A DNA stretch of 64,000 bases from Umbilicaria muhlenbergii (lineage: Eukaryota; Ascomycota; Lecanoromycetes; Umbilicariales; Umbilicariaceae), in the NCBI GenBank assembly GCA_000611775.1, contig KK106983.1, positions 1,816,820 to 1,880,819 on the forward strand, in the 5' to 3' direction. The position numbers and the translations under genes were made by a program. The first letter of the stretch is position 1; every line of letters starts with the position of its first letter. The notes beneath the pieces were generated by a model. That model saw only the letters and a list, made by a program, of their open reading frames with translations, had not been told where the DNA came from and made no database searches. This document shows, in pieces, positions 25,431-37,410 of this stretch.

Positions 25431-26089
25431 ATGCGTGTCACTCCAACGCTTCTTTCTTGTCTTCCCTTGTTCACCTTTACCGTGGGCCTCACAATCCCAC
25501 CGGACCTCCTCTCACTGCAGCCTCGGAGTCAACAGCACTGCGAAAATGCTCCAGCCACCATTGCCGGCAGGTCAGTAATGTACAGCCTCTTCATCAGACA
25601 CGACCCCACACTGACTAGGGATCTCTGAATCTCAGCATGCTCTCTCGCCGCAGCTCCTCCACCACCACCCTCGCTCCTAGCCTCGATACTCGTACGGATT
25701 TCAACCCAAGCACCATCGTCTGGTGCAGGCGCGACAGCCGGACCTACATAATTGTAACCATGGTCAGGGTCTTTGGTGGTCTCGCCGCCTCCCAACCCGT
25801 CTCGGCACTTCTCACCGGTTGTATGAATATCATTGCCTACGAGATTGAACAAAACCATGATGGCCCCATTGATGGAGGCACGTTTAGCCGTACAAGTCAA
25901 ACAGCGGCCTTGTCGTTGCAGGCTTGGAATTTCAATAATCACCAAGTTACTTATGGTGTTTTGGGCGCCGCGCTGAGCGCGCTGGCAGATTTCATGCAGC
26001 AGAAAGGGTGGGGGGCTTGCAGATTTAGTATTCACGATGGACCGATCATGGTCGGCGTGGGGCAGATTGCGGTGGGACACTCCACGTAA
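25431..26089 (+). CDS. Small secreted protein, effector-like
   Basis: Two exons, 25431-25570 and 25636-26089, across a 65-bp phase-2 intron (GTCAGT...TCAG), giving 197 residues. The ATG at 25431 starts a signal peptide (MRVTPTLLSCLPLFTFTVGL). The mature part has a Ser/Thr stretch, then a folded-looking domain: QPVSALLTGCMNIIAYEIE, SLQAWNFNNHQVTYGVL, AALSALADFMQQKGWG, and FSIHDGPIMVGVGQIAVG. Many plant-associated and saprotrophic ascomycetes carry small secreted proteins with this type of YGxL...ALxxFM...G-x-I ending; their role is mostly unknown. Cys residues are few, three in the mature part. It is a candidate effector by form only. Confidence 0.7.
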
Positions 26090-26609
26090 CACTGTCAAGA
26101 TGTTGGGAGCATGCTGTCTTCTTCACAGTCTCACATAGTTCTCTGGGGTTGATTGAAGTTCGCCACCCCCATGATCGTGGAGACCTCTGTGGATATCCGG
26201 AATGCAGTACATGAAGTCGCATTCATCTTTTGAAAAGACAGTTAGAAAGAAGCGTCTGCACTTCACTCATCCATTGTCCCTCAACCACCCGTCTCTACGT
26301 CTACGACTTCAAACACTACTACTCATAGATTGGCTTTGGCCTGTGATCTCCAACCAGTCACGCCCACAGCGTGTCATTGTCGGCGCTGTAACATAGCTGC
26401 ATCCATACGTCACTCTAGGCAGCGCGCCTCTTCTACCGGCCTATTCATCTATTCCTTCTAGTATGTGAAGTAGGGATTACATACCAATGTATTCCGCTCA
26501 GCCCTCGGCAGATGCCCCGGCGGTGTTCCTAATGACGTCGCTGTTGTAACTCGATCCTTCCACATGGACGTCACGCTATCATCCTTCCTCACCTGTGCTA
26601 CCTCTGTTT
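26090..26609. other. Intergenic stretch, nothing recognised
   Basis: About 0.5 kb with no domain, RNA gene or repeat that I can support. Confidence 0.45.
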
Positions 26610-27115
26610 GTCCGCGCTGGTTGATTCGTTATTCCGTGCACGCGCAAGGTTGTCGATGCCGGCTTCCATGGCGTTGTAGACTATCCGGCCCTTAACGGGG
26701 CTATAGCCGCTATAGGAGCTAATGAGTACAATAGAGCCGCGGGTTTGGCGGAGGATGGGGGTGCGAAGGAAGCGCGAGTGCTGGGGATTAAGTGAGAAAG
26801 TCGCGGTCCTTGATGCGCTTCAGGAGTCTTAGTATGGCAAGGAAGGAAATGTGGGGGAGAGTGTCTTGCCTGGACGTCTTGCTCTGGGGTAGGTTTGAGA
26901 GGCGAGATCATACGGAAGCCGGCGTTATTGATTATATCCGCAGAGTGTTTGGAGGGATTGGAGTGGTGGAGCTGGGTGATAGCATTGACAGTTGCTCAAA
27001 CATCTTCCTGTTGGAGTACGTTGCATATGGCTAGATGTAGGGAGCCTCCGTCGTCAGCGACGTGGAGATGAATGTGCTGTTGGCTCATAAAGAAGTATAG
27101 CGCGCAGAGGAGACA
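26610..27115 (-). pseudogene. Decayed short-chain dehydrogenase
   Basis: On the minus strand the pieces IINNAGFRMISPLKPTPEQ and, in another frame further on, RGSIVLISSYSGYSP then KGRIVYNAMEAGIDNLAR are recognisable. They are the NNAG motif and the S...YxxxK catalytic region (here YNAME, with Lys lost) of a classical SDR. The glycine-rich N-terminus and the C-terminus are not readable, and the pieces lie in different frames. This is a host-type enzyme gene in decay. Confidence 0.65.
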
Positions 27116-27355
27116 ATGCTTGCTGATGCTTCACGCTGGCAGTCAAGTCGAAGCAAACTTCGTGCAGATGAAACAGGAATAAGGAACTCATGGTGGATGT
27201 ACGGATGACCCCTACAACAGGAATCAAGGCCGGGGATGGTTGTGGTCATTGTGGGGTGACTTAGTGGGTGTAGGTGCGATGACTTAGCTTTTCGCTATCC
27301 TCCGTTCTCAAGTTCCTGGTAAGGGCCTGAGATACACCATTTCAATTCCGAGGGA

Positions 27356-27764
27356 GACGATGACCTAGAGACTCGGCTGTGGTGCACGAGAGAAAGAGAT
27401 ACCTATGAACGGCTTGAAAGATCCATTCATCGTCCGAATACCATCTTAGCCTATTTGAATCCTTCCAAAGATGGCGTTGGGATACTCTTGGGGTACGCCG
27501 AAAATGGGTCCATCGATCAGTATATAACGAAAAATAATCGACCGTCTCTCGATGTTATCCACAAGTGGGCACGTCAAGCTACACGCTTTAGTCTTTTATC
27601 ACTCAGTAGGCGTACTACATGAAGACATTCGCTGTGGCAACTTCCTCGTCGACGGCGAACTTGATCTGAAGCTGCCGATTTTTACTGGAAATAGACCGGA
27701 CTTCCATATCAATGAAACGGGGAAGGAGGCCAAAGTCTGGAACTTCAGTTCCAGATATCACTGA
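27356..27764 (+). pseudogene. Decayed protein-kinase-like gene
   Basis: The first frame reads DDDLETRLWCTRERDTYERL, then IHRPNTILAYLNPS, GILLGYAENGSIDQYI and HKWARQAT. After a one-base shift it continues ALVFYHSVGVLHEDIRCGNFLVDG and LDLKLPIFTGN. These are the N-lobe/hinge and the catalytic loop of a fungal serine/threonine kinase-like family whose usual loop is HSDIRCGNFL. The DFG position reads PIFTG, so the metal-binding Asp is lost. The ATP-binding Gly loop and the C-lobe are absent. It is an inactive fragment. Confidence 0.75.
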
Positions 27765-28014
27765 CATCAGGATACTGGGGCCCAGGATCTATGCATGTTG
27801 GCATTTGGAATTTGATACAATGGCAGCCGTTTTGCAGAGTGTAGACGCTATGAGGACTGCACCCTCATAGCTCATCAAGTCTTCGCCTGCCAACAATTCT
27901 CCCCTAAACAATGGCTTATATAATGTCTTCGAAAGTAGAATGTCCTTCCCATCTGGTAATCACTGACCGCTTTATACACTATTTACAGAATCTATCGACA
28001 TATCTGAGGCTGAA

Positions 28015-29132
28015 TCAAAGACGCAAATAAGAGTGAGAACGCAGGCGTATATTGTCCCTGTATCTGGGAAAAGGACACGGCGGTTGTAAAATGACAAATC
28101 GAGTCAAATGGTGGTTGAGTGTTCGATGGGTGTTCGATGAGCTTACCAGCCACGACCCCAATACCCACACAGCTTGTAAGCAAGCAGTTTTGATGACGCA
28201 GCAGTTGCACACGACACCACCACCCACACGAACAGTTCGATGACCGCGACACACATAATGCTAGTGTAGATCAGCGTGCCCGCTGTATAGTATACCGCCC
28301 AGGCAAACTGTATCCACCACACCTCCTGCGCCCCCTGAATCCCGTCTGACGCAGGCTCAGGCTTGCCAACCCTGAGTCCGATGGCCCGGGCGTTATCCTC
28401 ATACTCCACTCCTTCCCTTGCAGCCACAAGGCGCGCCCCGGTGTCTGAAACAGCAGATAACAGCAGGGCAGGCCTCTGTTCCTTTTGCTTCCTGCGCCAT
28501 CGATATCGTCCGACTTCTATGACCGCCGGCAAGAGTGCGATAATGAACCAACTGAGCACAAAAACGGGGTATACGCATCCCAGGGACGAGCGCTTCGAGT
28601 ACCGCTCCACCAGCGCAAGAGACGCGAATGCCACACACAGACACCCAACCAACAACATCAGGATAGCTCTGCCAGGCCATTTGCCGTATTTCTTTCCATA
28701 CGTTGCCTTGTTGGCACCCTGGCTGACCACAGGGTTCAAGCCCAGCGCACGCACCAAAATCTCCGTGGCCCAAGGCAAATCTTTTGGTATGAGTGCGACC
28801 CGTCGATGCGGCCATGCAATGTCCTTGAGGATCAATGGTATCAGACCCATCACCAGTGAAGTGGCTGCAAATTGCTGTTTGCGCGTGTCGGGCACTTGGG
28901 AGAAGACGCAGTCAGCGAAGTACCAGCACACAGTGTTGGAGGTTATGGGACTGTTGGGGATTTCGAGCCATTCCGGCGTCCATGTTTGGAATGGGCTGTA
29001 TCCTAGTTGCCAGGTGCAGAGTTGACTGAAGTTTCTGGGCGTGGCGCTGACAAGGGTAAGGACATGCAGGAAAATAAGCAATCGTGTGAAAGTGAAGGAA
29101 GGGATGGCCAAGAATTTACTTGATTGACACAT
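28015..29132 (-). CDS. Membrane protein of unknown function
   Basis: I start at the ATG at 29132; the codons upstream in frame begin with TTG. The first 25 residues form a signal-like hydrophobic segment (LLIFLHVLTLVSA). A luminal or outer part has Cys residues (LCTWQLG, CWYFADC), followed by about four to five membrane helices (for example AILMLLVGCLCVAFASLAL and VFVLSWFIIALLPAVI). The main exon runs to 28147; a donor GTAAGC at 28146 lies across a TGG-TAA that would otherwise end the protein. An acceptor at 28058 would add about 13 residues and stop at 28015. Without splicing the protein ends at about 28143. The family is one of the unnamed fungal membrane proteins; no function is apparent. 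Confidence 0.6.
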
Positions 29133-29283
29133 CTCTGTACGCAAATGAAGAGAGTTGGGGGCTAGATTCGCAATGACATAGGAGTTGCAGTGAGTTTAAA
29201 CCGGATTCGACACGCGGGGACGACTCTTTGGGCCTCAATCCTCTTGAAGATATAAATAGTTTAGTTGGGTCCACATACAAATA

Positions 29284-29538
29284 TGTTGTAATGGAACGAT
29301 ATAGAGACCAAATAAATGTATTGTATCTGCCTAAATATCGCCCAAATGATATAAATGAACGTGAGGAAGAAAGCAGAAACTAGAGGCTTTCAAGCCGTTA
29401 ATATACATGTTAAGGAGCTTTTCGCTAAGCCAAAACATACGTACACCCATGACGTGACTGCTTCTCTTGCTAGGAACCCCTGCCCTAAACCCCTGCCCCA
29501 ATGACGTCTGCTCGGCGGCGAATCAGCGAAATTCAACA
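29284..29538 (-). repeat. Copia LTR (3' LTR relative to the coding strand)
   Basis: This 255-bp repeat begins TGTTGTAATGG and ends AAATTCAACA. It pairs with 34593-34847. Confidence 0.92.
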
Positions 29539-32500
29539 CTCCCTCTTCGGCTTCGCTGCCAGCGGCTTTCAGGGGTAACTCTGAAACATAAAATGAATAA
29601 AATAATGTTTAATGAGCGTTAGATTTGGCCTCTGTAAGTGGTAGGTAAAATGGCGGCCAAAATGGCTCAACTAGAACTGAAATAAAAACATGAGTCGACA
29701 ACCACGTGCTCTGAAGACCTAGGGAGTTCGTCAGAAGGGGATTTCGGTATGCTCTTTCAAATGGTCATACTGACTAGGCTTGAAAAAGCAATCCTGAAGA
29801 ACCCTAAGCGTTGATGAGATCAAGTAGGGAAAGTTCAGTCTGAAATTTCTCCCTCATAAGTGGCTTCATCAAGCAGTCGGCAGGCATATCAGCAGTAGGA
29901 ATGTAGATGAGTATAATAAGGCCGTCTTCTAGGGCTTCCCTTACATAATGATACTGCACGTTGATATGCTTGGTCCTGGCGTGGAATTCAGGATTTTTGG
30001 CGAGCTTCATGCTCAACTGGTTGTCCCCATATAATTGGGCTGAAGAACAGTTTAAAAACCGTGTTAACTTGACTCCTTTAAGCCACTCCGTGATCCAGGC
30101 CGCTGTCTTGGCGGCGTTGCATAATTCAACATATTCAGCCTCAGTGATTGATGTGGTGATGGTCTTTTGCTTTCAGCTAGACCATGATATTGCTCCCTCA
30201 GCAAGGGTAAACACATATCTGTATGTGAACTTCCTGTTCATGGCGTCTCCAGCGTAGTCTGAGTCTGAATAGCCCTTTATACTCATAGGGGTAGCCTCTG
30301 AAAATGTAATTTTCAGGTCTTTCATGCCTTGCAGGTAACAAAACACACGCTGCAAGCCTGCTCAATTTCAGACAGACGGGGCGTGGCAAAATTGACTGAA
30401 TTTGCCCACAGTGAAGGCCAAGTCTGAGCGGGTGACAGTCATGGCGTACATCAGGCTTCTGACCGCCTTTTGATATTTCAATTGGTCCGCCATTGGCTCA
30501 TCATCTAGGGCTGGTTTTATGTATTTGTAGTCATCTATTGGTGTAGAAATGGCCTTTAAATGATTCATAGAGAACTCCTTAAGAACCTTGTTAACATAAG
30601 CATATTGATTGATCATAAGGGTTCAATTTTTTTGATTTCAGCGTATTTGAATTCTGAGGCAGACATTTAACTCACTCAAATCCTTCATATTGTACGCCTT
30701 TTGAAGCTTCATTTTAACTTCCATAATTGCTTTCATTTCCTTCAAGAAAATGAGCAAATCATTGACATAGAGGGCAATAATTACCTCTGAATTTTCATTT
30801 AGAAAAATGAAATTGTCTCTGAACAGTCTGACAAACCCTAGGCCATGTAGGGTGACTCAGAAGGTGTTGTTTCAAACTCATTCAGACTGCTTTAAACCAT
30901 ATAACCCCTTGATTAAGTGGCAGGTCATTTTCTTAAACCCTTTGTATGACAACCCCTCTGAGAGTTTCATATATATTTCCTCTTTGAGCTCACTGGTGAG
31001 ATATGCGCTAATGATGTTCATTTGATGTATATGCATGTCTTTGTACGCTGCAATAGCCAGAAGCATGCGTAGTGAGTTGAAACATAAGGTTGAAGCAAAG
31101 GTTTCTTCATAGTTAATCTCATATTGTTGGGAAAATCCTCTGGTGACTAGCCTGGCTTTGAAGCGCTTGATAAGGTCACTGAAAGTGTATTTAACCTTGA
31201 ATACTCATTTAGAAGTGATTGGTTGATGCCCTTTAAGCAGTTTGATCAATTCTCATGTCCTGTTTACTGTTAAAGAATTTAACTCTTCTTCTATGACTTG
31301 TAATCATTGATGCTGATAGGTAAGGCTCTGGACAGCCTTCTTGTACATAGAAGGCTCATGTATATGCTTCTGCACTGTCATATTAACATAGTGAGGGTTT
31401 GGTTTCATTATTCAGTCAGATTGAGTAGTGTATGACACTGAGGCCTGCTGCTGCAGCAGCCTCAAAGTCTGCTCTGAAATTTCAACAGCTGATTCAAAGG
31501 TCAAATGTATGATTTCAGAGGCTTCTTCAGAGTCAGAAGAACCTTCCTCATTGTCCTCAGCTTGTTTCAGTTGTGTATCATTATTGTTCAAATTTTCTTC
31601 AAAATTTTCAGTTTGATTTTCAGGCCCCTGAGTTGACGTCAGAGGCTCTGATAAATTCATCACTGCTTCAGGGTCTTCAGAGCTTGAAGAAATTACTTCC
31701 TCATTTTCAGTGCACCTCTGAGCAAGTTCCTGTGGTGTTAAAATCACTGAGTAATCATCATCATCTGTATATGAGTCCATGAAGTCCTTATTTGCTTCAA
31801 AATGTTCTGAATTTTTCAGTAGGCTTCCGCCTTTCTCTCCCTCAAGGAACAAAACATGCGTATGTATTTTCACCTGCTTTTTCACTTGGTTTCAGACCTG
31901 AAATTGCTGGTTGCTCTTACAATAACTCATGAAAACCCCTTTATAAGACGTGTTTTCAAGTTTCACCCATTTTTCCTTCAGTATATGGCAATGAACAACA
32001 CACTCAAATGGGCGTAGGTGTTCAATGGAGGGTTTAAACCCCTTATATAATTTGTATGAAGTTCTTCCTCCATGGTCATCTCCTAAAGGAAGGTGATTCT
32101 TTAGGTAGCAGGCAGTTTTGATGACTTCACCTCAAAATTTAGTTGACAATTGAGCGTCATAAAGCATGCATCTAGTTGCTTTTATAATCATATGATTTAA
32201 ATGTTCAGAGACGCCGTTCTGCTCAGGTGTGTAAGTGATGATAAATTTAAATTTCACCCCCTCTGACCCTCATATGCTTGCTAATTTCATATATTCTCCG
32301 CCATTGTCAGCCTGTACAACCTTCAATTTCTCACTGGTTTCTTTCTCAGCTTTCATCTTTCAAGTCTTGAATATTTCATAGATATCCGTCTTCTTTGTCA
32401 TTAAGAAAATATCAGAATATCAGGCAAATTCATTCATAAAGGTAACAAAATACTGGTTTTCATCTAAAGTATTAACATGATAGGCTCCTCAAATGTCTGA

Positions 32501-34578
32501 ATAAACTCATTGCAGATGTTTTGTAGCTGTTGACTTTAACTCCTTGAAATGTACATGTATCATCTTGTTATGCAAGCATGTTGAGCAGGCTTTCTCAGCC
32601 TCATTAAGGTGTAATTCATGAGTTATACCCTTCACACACGGCTTGAGGCGTTGCATACAGCTTGCCTCAGCATGGTTAAACCTCTGATGTCACTTCCAGT
32701 AGTCAGATTGGGCCTGTGTGAAAAAATTGAAATTTTCAGAGGTTTCAGAAGTAATGTGCCCTAAACCTGTTTTTGGATAAAGGGTGACAGAACTGACAAT
32801 CATGCTGCCTGATACTGCTCTCATTAGCTCTGAAGTGAGCCTTGATGTAGGTGATCCTCCCCCTGCTGTCACTGAGGCTGCCAGGCTTCTCATTGATTTT
32901 TGGTAGGCTTAAACCTTAAAGGCCACTTTTGCGCTCATTGACTTGACAACATAAACTGAACCGTGTTGGTTTGCTGTGACCATGACGCTTTCATTATGCT
33001 TAAAAACAACATTTTTAAGCTCAAATTCAACTGTTATTCCGTGCTTACTTGCTGCCTCAATCAACAGCAAATTTCCGTTCAATTCAGAGACATAGAGGAC
33101 GTCATTTAGAGTGAGTTTTCTCCCTTCAAAATCAACTTCCACCTTGCTCATACCAGCTGCTTTTATTGAGTGCTCATTGGTTAAGCAGACTTCCGTGTAA
33201 TAGTTCTGAATTTCAACAAAAATTGCTTGATTCAGAGTCATGTGGTGGCTCACTCTGAAGTTCACAATTCAGCAGTTGAGGGTTAGTTCTAAGTTGACTA
33301 AGGCTTTCATAATCACTGTCTTTCATGCTCATTCATCTGAGTTGAACTCATTGTCCTGGCTAGTCAGATCTTTCAAATTTTTTGAATCTTTCACCAGCCC
33401 CAGATTTTCATTGGCTTGCCGTGCATTTGCCTTGAACTTTGATGATGATTTAACTCTGTTAAGAGGTAGTTCTTCCCCGTCTTTCATCTTCAAAGTGTAG
33501 CAATCAGAGGTGAAATGCCCTCTTTTCTGACACTGAAAACATGTTTTTCCTGTCTTATCATCTTTGCCTTTGCTTCCTGCTTGGGCTGCGTTTGCGGTGA
33601 CATTATTAGTTGATTTATTATTCAACGCTTCTTTCATTTCTCACTCCTTCAATTGACGTAGAACAGTCTCAATTTCAGGGTTCATGATTTCATTGTTTAT
33701 TCAAAATACAACTGAGCTGTAAGGCTCCTCCTTTAAAGAGTCAAGGAACACTTCCTGAATCATGTCATCATTGATGAGTGCCTTTGGTTTAAGCACTGTA
33801 ATCTCTGCTTGAATTTTCTTCAAGGTGTGATAAGCCTGCTCTGCCGTCTCCTTCAGTCCTTGCTTGTAATTGATGAATGCCTTAAGCTGTGACTGATAAT
33901 ATAACTTGCTCTTAAGCTTCTTGATGTTCTCAAGGCGGTCTCAAAGCTTTTTTGTTGTCTTCAGTTTGTAGAATGTTCCGTCCTCCTGAGAGCAAAGTGA
34001 CAATATGTTGTTTCAGGCCTTCTTATCAGTCCTTCTCCACTTCTTATACTCTTTAATGAGAGGCTTCAATGTCTTCTCATCCAAACCCTTCTTCCCTTCT
34101 AGCGCAGCGTCAGTCCCGTCTATGACGTCTCAGTAGCCTCATGCTTTCAAATAACCCCTTGTTCTCCCTGCTCATTGAGCGTAGTTCATCTCATTGAGTT
34201 TGACTAGGCCTGAGGCCTTCAGAGACTTGTATTTCATGCTCTCTTAAGGCCGTGTGACTGCCTTCTGCGTACACGGCGGCGTGGATAACGACTCAGGGGT
34301 GTGGGTATTTATTTGAAGTTCTATTGGTCGAGCCTTCATATATGTATAGACGTTTCTATTCGTTTGATTTTCAAAGTGGAATTCATATGAAGAATTGGCG
34401 TCTTTTTCAGTCAGTTTTTCAACTTTATAACTGGCCGATATTGAAGGTTTATATCGAAGCAAACTTTGGTTGCTCGACTTGCTTGACGGCGGCGGGGGTG
34501 GCGACGGCGGGGTTGGCGGCGGCGGGGGTTAGGGCGGAGGTGGTAGGCAACAGCAACAGGCGGTAGTTTAGACACTGA

Positions 34579-34592
34579 CCGGGCTCATAACC
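34579..34592 (-). promoter_or_regulatory. Copia primer-binding site, probably half-molecule initiator tRNA-Met
   Basis: Directly inside the LTR that lies upstream on the coding strand, the plus strand reads CCGGGCTCATAACC. This matches the anticodon arm of initiator tRNA-Met around its CAU anticodon. Copia-type elements are known to prime from an internal half of this tRNA. Confidence 0.6.
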
Positions 34593-34847
34593 TGTTATAA
34601 TGAAACGATATAGAGACCAAATAAATGTATTGTATCTGCCTAAATATCGCCCAAATGATATAAATGAACGTGAGGAAGAAAGCAGAAACTCAAGGCTTTT
34701 GAGCTGTTAATATACATGTTAAGGAGCTTTTCACTAAGCCAAAACATACGTACACCCATGACGTGACTGCTTCTCTTGCTAGGAACCCCTGCCCTAAACC
34801 CCTGCCCCAATGACGTCTGCTCAGCGGTGAATCGGCGAAATTCAACA
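34593..34847 (-). repeat. Copia LTR (5' LTR relative to the coding strand)
   Basis: This 255-bp partner of the LTR at 29284-29538 begins TGTTATAATGA and ends AAATTCAACA. Confidence 0.92.
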
Positions 34848-35040
34848 AAATAGACCCCCCCTTTCTATGCATAGACCCTTTTTCATACACATAGACCCTT
34901 TATCTTACGCATAGACCTCTGAACTAATTTTTATGTTTCAGGTTGGAAGCATGGATTTGGGGCCATAGAACGCCTGGAATAACACGGTTTGAAGTTCAAT
35001 ATATGAAGAACTTGCTAATACGTCTATAGGTTGCTACCTC

Positions 35041-35112
35041 GCCGCCGCCGCCGCCCCCCTCTCCCATAGCAGCTGGCTCGCCGCCCCCCTCCTCCTTCAT
35101 AGCAGCTGGCTA
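35041..35112. repeat. Two-copy GC-rich direct repeat inside the MULE
   Basis: CGCCCCCCTC followed by CATAGCAGCTGGCT occurs twice in a row at 35052-35112, after a (CCG)n run. It is a local low-complexity duplication. Confidence 0.6.
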
Positions 35113-35519
35113 GTCGAGGACGTTCCACACGTCAAGCATCTCATTGGGGATGCCTGACGTGCCCGTCACAGTTGGAGGTCGCTGTCCCCGCTGCCTCATG
35201 TTCCCAAGACGGTCTGCCACAGGGGCAAAGTTGGTGAACTGAGACAGAGTTGTCTGCCCTGGTAGTGCCTCTTCTTGCTGCTGAGCTTGCTGGCTCGCTG
35301 CTCTTGTTGCTCGCTGGCTTGGGGCTCGCGGAGCCCGCGGAGCTCGCTGTCGCTGCGGAGCTCGTGAGCCTCGCTGCCGCCGTTCATTCCCCCTTCACTG
35401 GCTTGCTCCTTGACTCCTCCGCCCCCCTCCCTCCTGCTCTTCCCCCTCCTGCCTCCCCCCCTCCTGCCTCCCCTGCTGCTCCTGCTCTCGCCGCTCTCAC
35501 TGGCTAACCTGGTTTAGGG

Positions 35520-37410
35520 CAAGCTCCCACTGAGAGAGGTCTCACCTGGTGGAAGTCTCCGTCGGTCTTCCACGTCAACGAACTCGGATGAGATTCTGAA
35601 CCACAGTCACAGGGTCCACGGGCTGGACCTCCGTGAGCGGATCAAGCCATCAGTGTGGGTGAATGTGATCCCTTTTCAGGGCTTCCTTGGCGAAGAGAAG
35701 GGTTTGAATCTCATGCTTGCATGGAAGACCCATGATGGTTCGGAACACCCTGGTACAGGATAGCAGGCATGTGGGCTCCTTGGTAAGCTGCTCCCACTGC
35801 AGAAACATGTACTCAGTGGCATGAATACTGACTTCAAAGCGTAGATATCAAAAAATAGGGGTGTTATGCATAGAAAGTATAGCGCCAGACTTCTGATCTT
35901 CATGCAGAAGGTGGATTTCTTGCAATTGGTTGTCAAGCTTGATGTGTATGCTTTGTACAACTGTTGCAAGGTCTTCAAGACTGCTTTTCAGTCTCTGTTT
36001 GATCCCCCAATGCCCTGACTCCGCTGTTGACGTCATTAGCTTACCAAAATGCAGAATCTTGTCCATCCATGCTCAGCAATGCTTCTCACGCATGCCCTCA
36101 ATGAGCCACTCCTTAAGGAGGTACTCATAGAGGGTAGTAGGCCAGCGGGCATTTAGCCCTGAGTCAGCAATTGCCAGGGTTGCCTTGGCTTCATGAAAGG
36201 CTGCAGGCGTCAGGGCTTGTACAACTGCAAATCAGAGTCTGGCTCACTCTTGCTGAGCTTCCGCCACGGAGAAATAACCCCCCGTCTTGACTTGAGCGAC
36301 TACATTCTTGCCAATATGCCATTGACAGAGAATAAGGGCAGTCGTCGGCATTAAAAGGGTGAAAGCCTCAATTAAGGCTTCCTCCTTGTCCAAGACAGTG
36401 GTGGTGAGGTCATTAGATTGCCCTATATCCGTCCATATGATTTTTATCTGGCTGACACGTCATTCATAGTACTCATGGTCCTCATGACGGAGGAAGGCAA
36501 ACCCTACATAGAAGGTTTTATTGCAGGCTGTCATCAACGTCAATATAACAAGGGGCATGTTATAACGGTTGGTTTTGTAGGTTGCGTCTATGAATAGAAC
36601 ATCAGAGTATTTCTTCAGTCAGTCCAGTGACGGTTGATAGACAAAGAAGAGGCGGTTCAATTGATCCCAGGGGTCAACGGCGTAAGAAATGTACCATTTT
36701 TCTGACGCTGTAAGCTCCTTCAAGAGGGCTTGAATAGAGGTTAAATTTCTTAATTCTGCGCGTTGAATGTACCCTATGGCGTTGTAGATGTCCTGTTTCT
36801 TGTAGAATCAACTGAGGTTATTCATGCAGAGGCCGGTGACTGTTTGCTGAGCTGTAAGGTGTTGTTTTCTGTCATTTGCAACTGTCTTTAAGTCCTCCGC
36901 TTGCAGTTTTCAGTGAGGGTTTAGGGCTTCAGGGTTTAACGGAGGGTGATTATGCTTGGTGTCCTTCAAAAACAAATACCACTCCCCCATTACAAGCTTG
37001 CCATACGCCCCTCATTTACACTCAGTCATACATATGGCCCTGGTTCGTTTCCTGTCCTTCAGAGCCACTTTGTCCTTGTATTTTCCCCCTTGAGTACACT
37101 TCAGGTTTATTTTCCTAATTTCTCCGCCTTTATTCTTCTTATACCCTGCTTTAACTACGGCATAACCTTGCTTTGCGGCGTGCACGTTGACGGCGTCGAT
37201 GAGGTCTTCAATTATTATAAAGGGCTTGAGCCTGAGTGCAAGTGGTGAAGGTTTTAATTGCATAGGGGGGGGGTCTGGCTCATCAGCTTCATTGATTATG
37301 AAATCATCTATTTCTTCATCTTCTTCGCTGTCAGAAACATCTTCAATTACAGCCTTAAATGGGTCCTCCATGTCGAAATATTCCGTGGTCTGACTGGAGA
37401 AAGTATCCAT
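35520..37410 (-). pseudogene. MULE/FAR1-type transposase, interrupted by TGA codons
   Basis: From the ATG at 37410 one frame runs about 620 codons. It starts with an acidic leader (DVSDSEEDEEIDDFI) and a FAR1-like DNA-binding region with Lys-rich strands. The MULE catalytic core follows (DVLFIDATYKTNRYNMPL, then FLRHEDHEYY), then the CQWHIGKNV segment. The zinc SWIM-like end reads GLPCKHEIQ, and the tail is Gly/Arg/Pro/Glu-rich. The frame is never lost, but about ten in-frame TGA codons occur. Most stand where the family has Trp (for example in the YYE-RVS and QE-ARL-FAV contexts) and some where Arg is likely. I saw no TAA or TAG in this frame, and many Gln codons are intact. The product would be inactive under the standard code. 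The 3' part (34920-35500) is GC-rich with low-complexity repeats. Confidence 0.85.

Larger units (their letters stand above)
29284..34847 (-). mobile_element. Ty1/Copia LTR retrotransposon (fossil), nested in the MULE
   Basis: Ends are two 255-bp direct LTRs with TG...CA termini, flanked by AAATA duplications at 29279-29283 and 34848-34852. The coding strand is minus. In order from right to left I recognise a gag zinc knuckle near 33500-33560, a protease region near 33000-33260 and an integrase part across about 31900-32700. Reverse transcriptase lies at about 30400-31300 and RNase H at about 29820-30400, the Copia order. The coding region is broken at well over ten points. The two LTRs differ at about 11 of 255 positions, nearly all transitions. 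The insertion is therefore moderately recent, although accelerated mutation may make it look older. Confidence 0.92.

Noticed and set aside
35196-35507. Open frames on both strands over GC-rich sequence
   Set aside because: These are low-complexity frames inside the MULE's 3' part, with no family signature.
35520-37410. TGA recoded as tryptophan in the transposase
   Set aside because: Host genes in the same window use TGA as a true stop, and a context-specific mutation process explains the pattern more simply.
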